DNA of 64,000 nt from the NCBI GenBank assembly GCA_963733945.1, contig CAVTFD010000037.1:98233-162232 (forward strand), read 5' to 3'. Numbering within the stretch: position 1 is the stretch's first letter; each line of letters begins with the position of its first letter. This document shows positions 57,017 through 64,000 of the stretch, in pieces. A model generated the notes under the pieces. That model saw nothing but the letters and a program-made list of their open reading frames with translations. It had not been told where the DNA came from and searched no databases. The translations under genes and the position numbers were made by a program. Source of the stretch: AP-15 sp963733945 (GTDB taxonomy: Bacteria; Pseudomonadota; Alphaproteobacteria; ATCC43930; CGMCC-115725).

Positions 57017-57432
57017 ATGCCGCGACGGGAGCATCGGTCAGACGGCCCTGTCTCCCGCGATCCCGAGGCAGGTCGGCGACGCGCGCCACCGCATAGGGCT
57101 TGCCGTTGTCGATCAATTCTAGCTCGGCCAGTTCCTCGAGGTCACGCTCGATCAGGTCGGCCAGCTTCCACAGCATCTTGCCCGCCCGGCGGCGCCGACA
57201 TTGGCCCAGCGCCCGTCGTCAAAGGCGCGCCGCGCGGCGGCGACCGCATGATTGACATCCGCCTTATCAGCTCCGGCACATTGGCGATGACCGCTCCGGT
57301 GGCCGGGTTGTAGACCGCAAAGGTCTTGCCGGAAGCGGCCGGAACAAGCTTGCCGTCGATCAGCATCAACGGTGTCCGTCCGAGATACCCGGCAGCATGC
57401 CGAAGCCGTGGATCGAGTTCGATCGTGTCCAT
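57015..57432 (-). pseudogene. Aldehyde dehydrogenase, N-terminal remnant
   Basis: From ATG 57432: MDTIELDPRLRHAAGYLGRT, MLIDGKLVPAASGKTFAVYNP, VNHAVAAARRAFDDGRWANV (frame change near 57265), then LEELAELELIDNGKPYAVARV. Homology stops after ADLP, and a stop follows within ~17 residues beside the 21-base repeats. Only the first ~120 of ~490 residues remain, with no catalytic Cys or Glu, so it is dead. It is divergent from the ALDH at 60003, and the IS1595-type transposon sits between the two. Confidence 0.8.
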
Positions 57433-57528
57433 AGTTCGTTCCTCCTCTGTTGTCGGCCACGCGATGAGCGAAAAGCGGTAGGACGAACCCTTGCCAGGCG
57501 CGTCCCGCTGCGCCATCATCGCTATATC

Positions 57529-57536
57529 CAAGCACC
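57529..57536. repeat. Left target-site duplication
   Basis: CCAAGCAC directly precedes the left inverted repeat and recurs at 59936-59943 directly after the right one. Eight bases is the duplication length usual for IS1595-family insertions. Confidence 0.9.
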
Positions 57537-57560
57537 GGAACTATGCACTTGACAAACCGC
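57537..57560. repeat. Left terminal inverted repeat
   Basis: This is the outer end of the transposon, beginning CGGAACTATGCACTTGACAA, and the exact reverse complement of 59912-59935. Confidence 0.92.
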
Positions 57561-57634
57561 GTCACCAGGAGCTAAACTGGCGGTTAGGATCGACGATCTA
57601 AGCATGCGCCCTTCCACTAAAGGCGCGCTCCGCC

Positions 57635-57820
57635 TTAGCGGCGGATTTTCCGGCGATTTGTTTCTGCCGATCGCCAATTCGCGGGCTTGTCGTCTTTGGG
57701 ATGCGGTCCCGCTTCCATGATCGCGCGAATCGCCGCCTCGGGGTCGAGAGGATACAGCGACGCGTTATCGCCGCCCTTCGCGAGTTTTTGGTTACTATGG
57801 GGTTTTTTAGTCCGCGCCAT
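57635..57820 (-). CDS. Small hypothetical transposon passenger protein
   Basis: The 61-residue basic protein begins MARTKKPHSNQKLAKGGDNA and ends RRKIRR, with an LDPEAAIRAIMEAGP helix in the middle. No family is recognised. It lies entirely between the inverted repeats, so it moves with the element. Composition is coding-like and the protein could be nucleic-acid binding, but that is a guess. Confidence 0.5.
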   Translation of the reverse strand: MARTKKPHSNQKLAKGGDNASLYPLDPEAAIRAIMEAGPHPKDDKPANWRSAETNRRKIRR

Positions 57821-58028
57821 ATTTAGGTTTTCCCTCAAACTTAACGTCTCGCTGGAGCGTTAACCCGCAACCGATACGCCGTCAACCTGGGAGTGGGGAG
57901 GTTGCCACCCGTATCGGCACATCAGAACATCCCAGCAAATTCCGGCACGCCCAATTGAGACACTTGCACCGCCGGCACCTTTGGGTGCATGCTGTAATCG
58001 TCATTCCCGCGAACGATAGGAGATTGCC

Positions 58029-58649
58029 ATGCTAGATTACCTCAACGCCGAGATCGAGAGGCGCCAGAACGAGATCGCTAAGATCGAGACAGAACGTCAC
58101 AAGCTCGACCAACGCCGGCACGACCTCGGCATTGAGCTGCGGACGTATGAAGATGTTCGGGCGCGGCTCGCCCACGGCAGAGACGATCTACAGAAGGCGA
58201 AAGAAGGACTGGAACCTTCGCATGAAACCGTGGTCGGCACTTCGGCGACAATGATAGGTTCGACACGTTCGAAGCTCGCTGCCCATTGGCAGGTAGTCCT
58301 TCGTGCTGCGGTAGAGCGCTATCCGGAAGTCGTCAAAAATTCCGAAGTTGGAACGATCCAGAGATCGGCAGGACATGATCCATCACGCTCGATGAACATC
58401 CGGACGCATTTGCACAAACTCAGAGAGGAAGGTCTCTATGAGCGTGTTGATCGTGGAGCCGTTCGTGCAACGCAGGCCGCAGCCGAACTGCTCGGCATAC
58501 CATTAGGAACGAATGCGGAACTAAACCAAAGTATGGCAGCATCTGATCTGCTCGACGCTGCTGGAGAGAAACGGCGGGACATGCCTACGAAGCCAATCCC
58601 GCCGCTCCTGTCCCTCACAACCAAGGAGGCCCAAATGGAACCGCCTTAG
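58029..58649 (+). CDS. Hypothetical transposon passenger protein, coiled coil plus helical domain
   Basis: The 206-residue protein begins with a ~55-residue coiled coil (MLDYLNAEIERRQNEIAKIE onward). A helical region (AHWQVVLRAAVERYPEVV, then SMNIRTHLHKLREEGLYERVDRGAVRATQ) follows with the look of a winged helix. AACGATAGGAG stands before the ATG. No family is recognised. It precedes the tRNA gene on the same strand by ~100 bases and could share a transcript with it. Confidence 0.65.
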   Translation: MLDYLNAEIERRQNEIAKIETERHKLDQRRHDLGIELRTYEDVRARLAHGRDDLQKAKEGLEPSHETVVGTSATMIGSTRSKLAAHWQVVLRAAVERYPEVVKNSEVGTIQRSAGHDPSRSMNIRTHLHKLREEGLYERVDRGAVRATQAAAELLGIPLGTNAELNQSMAASDLLDAAGEKRRDMPTKPIPPLLSLTTKEAQMEPP

Positions 58650-58751
58650 CTCACTGACTTCCCGGTAGCGCGGAATCTGCAGTTCGGCGCTACCGGCAGA
58701 CGCCGGTGAGGGCGTCACGGGCGATCCGACTTAAGCGGGTCGCCCACCTGC

Positions 58752-58837
58752 GTCCCGGTGGTGGAAACGGTAGACACAGCGGCCTTGGGTGCCGCCGCCC
58801 TCCAGGCATGTCGGTTCGAATCCGACCCGGGACACCA
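58752..58837 (+). tRNA. tRNA with leucine-type body and UGG (proline) anticodon
   Basis: This 86-base class II tRNA has an acceptor stem GTCCCGG/CCGGGAC, discriminator A73 and encoded CCA. The D arm is TGGTGGAAACGGTAGACAC as in tRNA-Leu. The anticodon stem GCGGC/GCCGC closes the loop CTTGGGT, giving anticodon TGG at 58786-58788. The long variable arm is CGCCCTCCAGGCATG and the T arm is GTCGG-TTCGAAT-CCGAC. All stems pair perfectly. Leucine loops are typically CTTAGGT, one base away from this. LeuRS in bacteria does not read the anticodon, so charging with Leu and reading of CCN proline codons is conceivable. It lies inside the IS1595-type transposon. Confidence 0.85.
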
Positions 58838-58872
58838 ACTAGGCTACACGAAGTGGACCGGCATGGGAATAC

Positions 58873-59862
58873 TTATGCCGGCCCGCCGTGCGTCGTGAGT
58901 GGCTTATAGGTCAGCCGCTTGCCTTCAGCTTGACGAATCGCAACCTCTGTCCGCTGCGAGTCCGTGACAAACCGATAAGACCAGCGGAACGAAAACTCGT
59001 CGCAATACCGATGAAGGTGCTCCGGCGACACGTGGTGAAACGATCCCGTGATGCCGCGCTTTAGCAACGCAAAGAACGATTCGGCGGTATTAACGTGAGC
59101 CGAGCCGCGAGCGTATTCGCCAGCGCCGTGGTCAACGCGATGATGACCGCCTGCGAACTCGCGACCAACCGTGATGTATCCGCGCCACGCGTCAGTCATC
59201 AGAGTAGCGCTGCTGTCGATGTAGGTGCGCAACATTGGGGTCAGCGTCTTTGATGTGGCGTCGAGAGTCGGCTTGGCAATGGCCCGTCCGTTGCGCTCGA
59301 CTAACGCCACAACCGGGGTCCGGTGACGTGTGCTCCGACCGCCGCCACGGCGTTTGCTTTCTCCGGTTCCCCGCGACGGCCCGGCTGGTTTTCTCGGCTT
59401 GCCGCCGACATAGGTTTCGTCAGCTTCGATCGTTCCCGCCAGGAGGGAAGCGACAGGCTCACGCTCTTTAGCTTTGCGAATGCGATGGCACAAAAACCAC
59501 GCAGTCCGATAACTCCCGATCCCAAGCTGGCGCTGCAACTGTGCCGCGCTGATGCCTTTCTTGGCGGAGCACATGATCGAGAACGCCATCAGCCAAAGTC
59601 GCAGCGGGATATGACTCGATTCCATGACGGTGTTGATCGTCACTGTGAACTGGTCGCCGCAACCATTGCATTTCCACACTCCGGCCCTTGCGCCGCCGCT
59701 CGGCGTTTGCTCGCGCTCGGCACGATTGCGGAATTTCATGATGTTCTCGACATTCCCACAATGCGGGCAAACCGGGCCGTTCGGCCACCGAATGCGCTCA
59801 AACGTTTCGCGTGCCTGATCTTCTGTAAAGGCGGAGACGGTAGCGAGGTTTAGGTCGGTCAT
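58873..59862 (-). CDS. IS1595-family transposase (ISXO2-like DDE)
   Basis: The 329-residue protein has an N-terminal zinc ribbon (CPHCGNVENI, then CNGCGDQFTV), a helix-turn-helix-like region (KKGISAAQLQRQLGIGSYRTAWFLCHRI) and a DDE domain. The Asp is in GTIEADETYVGG, the second Asp in LMTDAWRGY, and the third acidic residue in NTAESFFALLKRG. Length is normal and the frame intact, so the enzyme is probably active. It lies just inside the right inverted repeat, transcribed inward. Confidence 0.95.
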   Translation of the reverse strand: MTDLNLATVSAFTEDQARETFERIRWPNGPVCPHCGNVENIMKFRNRAEREQTPSGGARAGVWKCNGCGDQFTVTINTVMESSHIPLRLWLMAFSIMCSAKKGISAAQLQRQLGIGSYRTAWFLCHRIRKAKEREPVASLLAGTIEADETYVGGKPRKPAGPSRGTGESKRRGGGRSTRHRTPVVALVERNGRAIAKPTLDATSKTLTPMLRTYIDSSATLMTDAWRGYITVGREFAGGHHRVDHGAGEYARGSAHVNTAESFFALLKRGITGSFHHVSPEHLHRYCDEFSFRWSYRFVTDSQRTEVAIRQAEGKRLTYKPLTTHGGPA

Positions 59863-59911
59863 CGCGCTGGCTCAATGGCGTCTATCTACCTATAAGATAG
59901 CGCTTTCCCCT

Positions 59912-59935
59912 CGGTTTGTCAAGTGCATAGTTCCG
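59912..59935. repeat. Right terminal inverted repeat
   Basis: This is the reverse complement of 57537-57560, all 24 bases matching. The 8-base duplication CCAAGCAC follows at once (59936-59943). Confidence 0.92.
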
Positions 59936-60002
59936 CCAAGCACATATAACGTGATAACTCCATAGGCCGCTACGCCTGCGGTCGGGAGCGGAGGCGAATT
60001 CG

Positions 60003-61503
60003 ATGTCCGTTGTTGAACAGATGCGCCAACAAGCCGAGAAGAAACTGCGTCGCGCTCAGATGTTGATCGACGGCGCCTGGGTCGACAGCATGTCGGGGGA
60101 GTACTCGCCGTCGAGAATCCGGCAAAGCGACGGCCGATCGTCGAGATCCCGCGCGGCGATGCGGCTGACGTGAACGGGGCCGTAGAAGCCGCCGCGAGGG
60201 CCTTCCCGGCCTGGAGCACGGTCGTGCCACGGGACCGCGGCCGGCTGCTGCTGCGCATCGCTGAAGCGATGGAGGCGCGGGCCGAGGAGATCGCCCGCAC
60301 CATCGCGCTCGAAACCGGCAATGCGCTGCGCACCCAAGCGCGCGGCGAGGCACGGCTTTCGGCCGACATCTTCCGCTACTTCGGCGGCCTCGCCGGCGAA
60401 CTAAAGGGCGAGACGATCCCGCTCGGCGAGCAGGTGCTGAGCTATACGCGGCGCGAGCCGCTCGGCGTCGTCGGCGCGATCATCCCGTGGAACGCCCCGG
60501 TGTTGCTGGGTGCCTTAAAGATCGCCCCGGCCCTGTGCGCCGGCAACACGCTGGTGCTGAAGGCCGCGGAGGACGCGCCGCTGGGTGTGCTGCTGATGGC
60601 CGAAATCTGCCAGGAATTCCTGCCGCCGGGCGTGCTGAACGTGCTGACGGGTCTCGGCGCGGAATGCGGCTGGCCGCTGGCTCAGCACTCGCTGGTCCGC
60701 AAGCTGTCGTTCACCGGCTCGACCGAGGTCGGCAAGCTCATCATGCGCGCCGCGGCGGACCGGATCGTGCCGGTGTCGCTCGAACTTGGTGGCAAGAGCC
60801 CGTCGATTGTCTATCCCGACGCCGACGGGGATTGGGTGGTGGACGGCGTGATCGCCGGCATGCGCTTCAGGCAGAGCCAATCCTGCACCGCGGGATCTCG
60901 GCTGTTCCTGCACGCTGACATCTTCGACAGCTTCCTCGACAAGCTGCGGACCAAGACGCAGGCGCTGAAGCTCGGCGATCCGCTCAACGAGGCAACCGAC
61001 ATCGGCAGCATCATCAATGAAAAGCAGTTCACCAAGGTCTGCAGTTATGTCGCTGAGGGCCTAAAGCGTGCCGATGCGCGGCTGGTATTCGGCGGACTAC
61101 CGCCCAAAGAGGGCCCGCTGAGCGAAGGCTATTTCGTCATCCCTACCGTGTTCGCCGACGCTTCTAACAATTGGCGGCTGGCGCGCGAGGAGATCTTTGG
61201 TCCGGTGCTGGTAGCGATCCCTTGGCGCGACGAGGCCGAGGCTATCCGCATGGCCAACGACAGCCATTACGGGCTCGCCGCCTATGTCTGGACCCACGAT
61301 ATCGGGGTTGGGCTGTGCGCCGCGCACGCCATCGAATCCGGCTGGGTCAGGTTAACCAAGGGCTCGGCCAACAGCCCGGTCATTCCTACGCCGGCTACAA
61401 GCAGAGCGGCATCGGCCGCGAATTCTCGCTCGAAGGCATGCTCGATAGCTTCACCCAGCGCAAGAACGTTACCGTCAACCTTAACACGCCGCGCCGGCAG
61501 TAA
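60003..61503 (+). CDS. Aldehyde dehydrogenase family protein (frameshifted)
   Basis: The ~500-residue NAD(P)-dependent enzyme shows IIPWNAPVLLGALKIAPALC (cofactor site), SFTGSTEVGKLI, the catalytic Glu in VSLELGGKSP and the catalytic Cys in SQSCTAGSRLF, all in one long open stretch. Frames change near 60105 (after WVDSMSGE) and near 61375 (before YAGYKQSGIGREFSLEG). The family's C-terminal YKQSGIGRE is present after the shift. The product would oxidise an aldehyde to an acid. It leads a catabolic run with the SDR, hydroxyacid dehydrogenase and aldo/keto reductase genes. Confidence 0.88.
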
Positions 61504-61529
61504 GGCATTGCAGCAGGCAAGGAGGGATC

Positions 61530-62402
61530 ATGGATCAACATCCTGCGCTGACCGAGGGGCGAGTCGCCGTCGTGACCGGAGCCGCGAGCGGAATCGGCTT
61601 GGCCGCGGCCAAGCGGTTTGCGGCGATGGGCATGCGGGTCTGCCTCGCGGATCTCGGCGGCGAGGCGCTCGACCGCGCAGCGACTGAAGTGATGCAGTCG
61701 GCTAAGGGCGCCGCATCCGACGTACTGGCCATCCCGACCGATGTCAGCCAATTGGATGACGTCCGGCGACTGAAGGATCGCGCCCTCGACGCGTTCGGCG
61801 AGGTCGCGGTGCTGATGAACAACGCCGGCGTCGCGCCGGGCGGCGGTCCGTTCGAGCACTCCGACGGCTGGCGCCGGGTGCTCGAGCGTCAATCTGTGGG
61901 GCGTCATCAACGGCGTGCAGGCCTTCGCCCAGGCGATGATCGACCAGGGCACGCCCGCGCGCGATCATCAACACCGGCTCCAAGCAGGGCATCACCTGCC
62001 CGCCCGGCGACACCGCCTACAACGTCTCCAAGGCCGGCGTGAAGGTGCTGACCGAGGGCCTGCAGCATACGCTGCGCAACATCGCCGGCTGCCAGGTCAG
62101 CGCGCATCTGCTGGTGCCGGGCTCGACCTTCACCGGCATGACCGCCGGCGGCCGCACCGAGAAGCCGCCGGGCGCCTGGACGCCGGAGCAGGTGGTGGAC
62201 ATGCTGGTCGCGGGATGGACGCCGGCGACTTCTACATCATCTGCCCCGACAACGACGTGACCCGCGACGATCGACAACCGGCGCGATCCTGTGGGCGGCC
62301 GAGGACATCATCCGCAACCGTCCGCCGCTGTCGCGCTGGCATCCCGACTACAAGGACGAATTCGCCGAGTTCCTGACTCTTGACGCGCCGTTTCGGCGCT
62401 AA
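61530..62402 (+). CDS. SDR-family oxidoreductase (frameshifted)
   Basis: A ~290-residue short-chain dehydrogenase once repaired: TGAASGIGLAAAKRFAAMG, NNAGVAPGGGPF, VNLWGVINGVQAFAQAMIDQ, then INTGSKQGITCPPGDTAYNVSKAG with the Ser, Tyr and Lys. The C terminus is long for the class (EFAEFLTLDAPFRR). Frames change near 61890, 61965, 62222 and 62270; most look like single extra bases. AAGGAGGGATC precedes the ATG. Confidence 0.82.
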
Positions 62403-62452
62403 ACCGAAGCGTAATCGACTGCCGGACTGAGCCGGCGAGAGAGGATCAATCA

Positions 62453-63402
62453 ATGAGTTTTAAGATTCTGCTGCTTGCTCCCGACGCCGATCCTTCTTGG
62501 CCGGAAACAATCCGACGCGCGGTACCGGGCGTCGTGGTCAAGGCATTTGCCGACCTAAGGACGCTGCCGACGACATTGTCGACGCCGACGATGCCGCCTA
62601 TGGTACGGTGCCACCTGAGTTGCTCGCGCGAGCCACAAAACTGCGCTGGATCTGCGCTGCCCGAGCCGGACTCGGGGGTGCCTGGTTCTATGACGCGCTG
62701 GTCAAGAGCGACGTCATCGTCACCAACATGCGCGGCAGCTATAACGAGCACCTCGCCGCCCACGCCGTTGCGTTCCTCCTCGCCTTCGCCCGCCGCTTCG
62801 ATCACTACCTGGCCCAAAAGCTTTGTGGCTGCGGGGGCCCGAAATGATCGATCTGCCGACAAAAGACGGTGCTGATCATCGGAGTCGGCGGCGCCGGCAG
62901 CGAAGCATCGAAGCTCTGCGCTGCGCTCGGAATGCACGTGCTCGGCATCGATCCGCGGATAACCGAGCGCCGGCCGGTATGGCCGATCTTGCAGGCCCGG
63001 AGCAGATCGAGGACCGTCTGGGCGAGGCCGATTTCGTGATCCTGACGACCCCGGAGACGCCGAACACGCGTGGGAATGTTCAACGCCACGCTCTTCGCGC
63101 GGATGAAGCGCGGGGCGTACTTCATCAACATCGCGCGCGGTCGCTGCGTGGTAACGGACGACCTGGTCGAGGCCCTGCGCTCCGGCCATCTCGCCGGGGC
63201 CGGCCTAGATGTCGCCGACCCCGAGCCGTTGCCGCCCGACCACCCGATCTGGAGCATGCCGAACGTGCTGATCACGCCGCATGTCGCGATTTATGGCACG
63301 CCATATCGCGAGAAGTGGGAGGCGATGTTGATCGAGAACTGCCGCCGGTTTGCCGCCGGGCAACCGCTACTGAACCCCGTCGACAAGGAAAAATGGTTCT
63401 GA
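62453..63402 (+). CDS. D-2-hydroxyacid dehydrogenase family protein (frameshifted)
   Basis: Stitched frames give MSFKILLLAPDADPSWPETI, LRWICAARAGLGGAWFYDAL, the NAD-binding VLIIGVGGAGSEASKLCAALG, TPETPNTRG and MFNATLFARMKRGAYFINIARG. The latter, with PLPPDHPIWSMPNVLITPHVA, holds the catalytic Arg/His regions of the family. Repaired length is ~318 residues, normal. Frames change near 62555, 62865, 62965 and 63068. It would reduce a 2-keto acid or oxidise a D-hydroxy acid in the same pathway as its neighbours. Confidence 0.8.
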
Positions 63403-63451
63403 TGGCTGATTAATATCGGCCGCGAATTCAAACTTATTGGCCCAGATAGCC

Positions 63452-64000
63452 ATGGAATACACCAAGCTCGGCCGCACCGGCCTCGATGTCTCGCGCATCT
63501 GCCTCGGCTGCATGAGCTACGGCGGCGGCCAAGCGCGGCAACCACGCCTGGAGGCTCGGCGAGGAGGAGAGCCGGCCGTTCATCAAGCAGGCGCTCGAAG
63601 CCGGCATCAATTTCTTCGATACCGCCAACCGCTATTCGCGTCGGCAGCAGCGAGGAGATCCTCGGCCGCGCGCTCAAGGATTTCGCCCGGCGCGACGAGG
63701 TGGTCATCGCGACCAAGGTCTACGGCCGCATGCGCCCCGGCCCGAACGGCGCCGGCCTGTCGCGCAAGGCGATCATGGCCGAGATCGACGACAGCCTGCG
63801 CCGGCTCGGCACCGATTACGTCGACCTCTACCAGATCCATCGCTGGGACTACGAGACGCCGATCGAGGAGACGCTCGAGGCGCTGCACGACGTCGTGAAG
63901 GCCGGCAAGGCCCGCTATATCGGCGCCTCGTCGATGCACGCGTGGCAGTTCGCCCGCGCGCTCGGCGTCGCCGAGCGGCACGGCTGGACCCGCTTCGTCA
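63452..64000 (+). CDS. Aldo/keto reductase, N-terminal part (frameshifted, runs off the edge)
   Basis: MEYTKLGRTGLDVSRICLGC is the classic aldo/keto reductase start. After frame changes near 63530 and 63645 come INFFDTANRYS (catalytic Asp and Tyr), VVIATKVYGRM (Lys), and DYVDLYQIHRWD with the His. The gene leaves the window after ~180 residues. It is an NADPH-dependent carbonyl reductase, most like the YajO/Tas group by the KVYGRM and IHRWD blocks. Confidence 0.85.

Larger units (their letters stand above)
57537..59935. mobile_element. IS1595-type transposon with passenger genes and a tRNA
   Basis: The 2399-base element is bounded by perfect 24-base inverted repeats (57537-57560 and 59912-59935, beginning CGGAACTATGCACTTGACAA) and flanked by the 8-base duplication CCAAGCAC. 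Inside are a 61-residue ORF on the minus strand, a 206-residue ORF on the plus strand, a tRNA gene and an IS1595-type transposase on the minus strand. Intact ends and an exact target duplication point to recent insertion. It lies between two divergent aldehyde dehydrogenase genes, one of them a remnant. IS1595 members with passengers are known; a tRNA passenger is unusual as far as I know. Confidence 0.92.

Noticed and set aside
56732..57313. 193-residue plus-strand open frame
   Set aside because: It spans the repeat cluster and the antisense of the ALDH remnant; no coherent protein.

Overview
The window is GC-rich DNA from an alphaproteobacterium, probably a soil or freshwater member of the Hyphomicrobiales or Rhodospirillales. 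This rests on its Mfd, dienelactone hydrolase-like, CaiB, LLM-flavin and type II secretion (T2SS) proteins and on codon use; no rRNA is present to settle the taxon. Several lower-GC islands interrupt it (about 18.8-20.4, 54.5-56.6 and 28.2-28.4 kb). About 30 genes or gene segments change frame internally, so base-level sequence quality is a real concern, and I mark each such gene.

Layout. 1-1.1 kb: the 3' end of mfd. 2-18.5 kb: a catabolic region holding a DLH/SnoaL-type fusion, PPOX and EthD proteins, an alpha/beta hydrolase, an SDR, a class II aldolase, a homogentisate dioxygenase-like cupin, an isochorismatase-like hydrolase, a double CaiB CoA-transferase and a VOC protein. It also holds a LysR regulator next to an amidohydrolase and, on the other strand, three luciferase-like monooxygenases. 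An ImmA/IrrE-DUF4411 pair sits inside it. 18.8-20.4 kb: an AT-richer polytopic membrane protein.

20.7-28.2 kb is the most interesting locus. It encodes a coiled-coil plus beta-barrel outer-membrane protein, a periplasmic C39-type cysteine peptidase, and a lipoprotein-like protein with a double-glycine leader-like motif. It also encodes two small secreted proteins and a secreted Ser/Thr/Asn-rich repeat protein of about 577 residues. A sigma54 activator lies upstream, with a consensus sigma54 promoter and symmetrical upstream sites in front of the repeat gene. The parts list resembles the Fap functional-amyloid system of Pseudomonas, but in an alphaproteobacterium and with a different gene layout.

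28.5-34.8 kb: a SEC-C/TPR/sulfotransferase, a hydrolase lacking its serine nucleophile, a D-aminoacylase-type amidohydrolase and an SMP-30 protein. 34.9-42.5 kb: a Spy-like protein and a scrambled surface-glycan region with duplicated and truncated genes, a GT-C transferase, a methyltransferase and manC. 42.7-54.3 kb: a near-complete T2SS (gspO, E, F, H, I, J, L, M, N/C-like, D, K, G). Its pseudopilins would be processed by GspO, powered by GspE/GspF, and its substrates exported through GspD.

54.7-56.5 kb: two low-GC anchored proteins, one with a Hint-like domain. 57.5-59.9 kb: an exactly bounded IS1595-type transposon with 24-bp inverted repeats and an 8-bp target duplication. It carries two passenger ORFs and a tRNA with a leucine-type body but a UGG (proline) anticodon. 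60-64 kb: a second catabolic set (aldehyde dehydrogenase, SDR, hydroxyacid dehydrogenase, aldo/keto reductase), all frame-disrupted.
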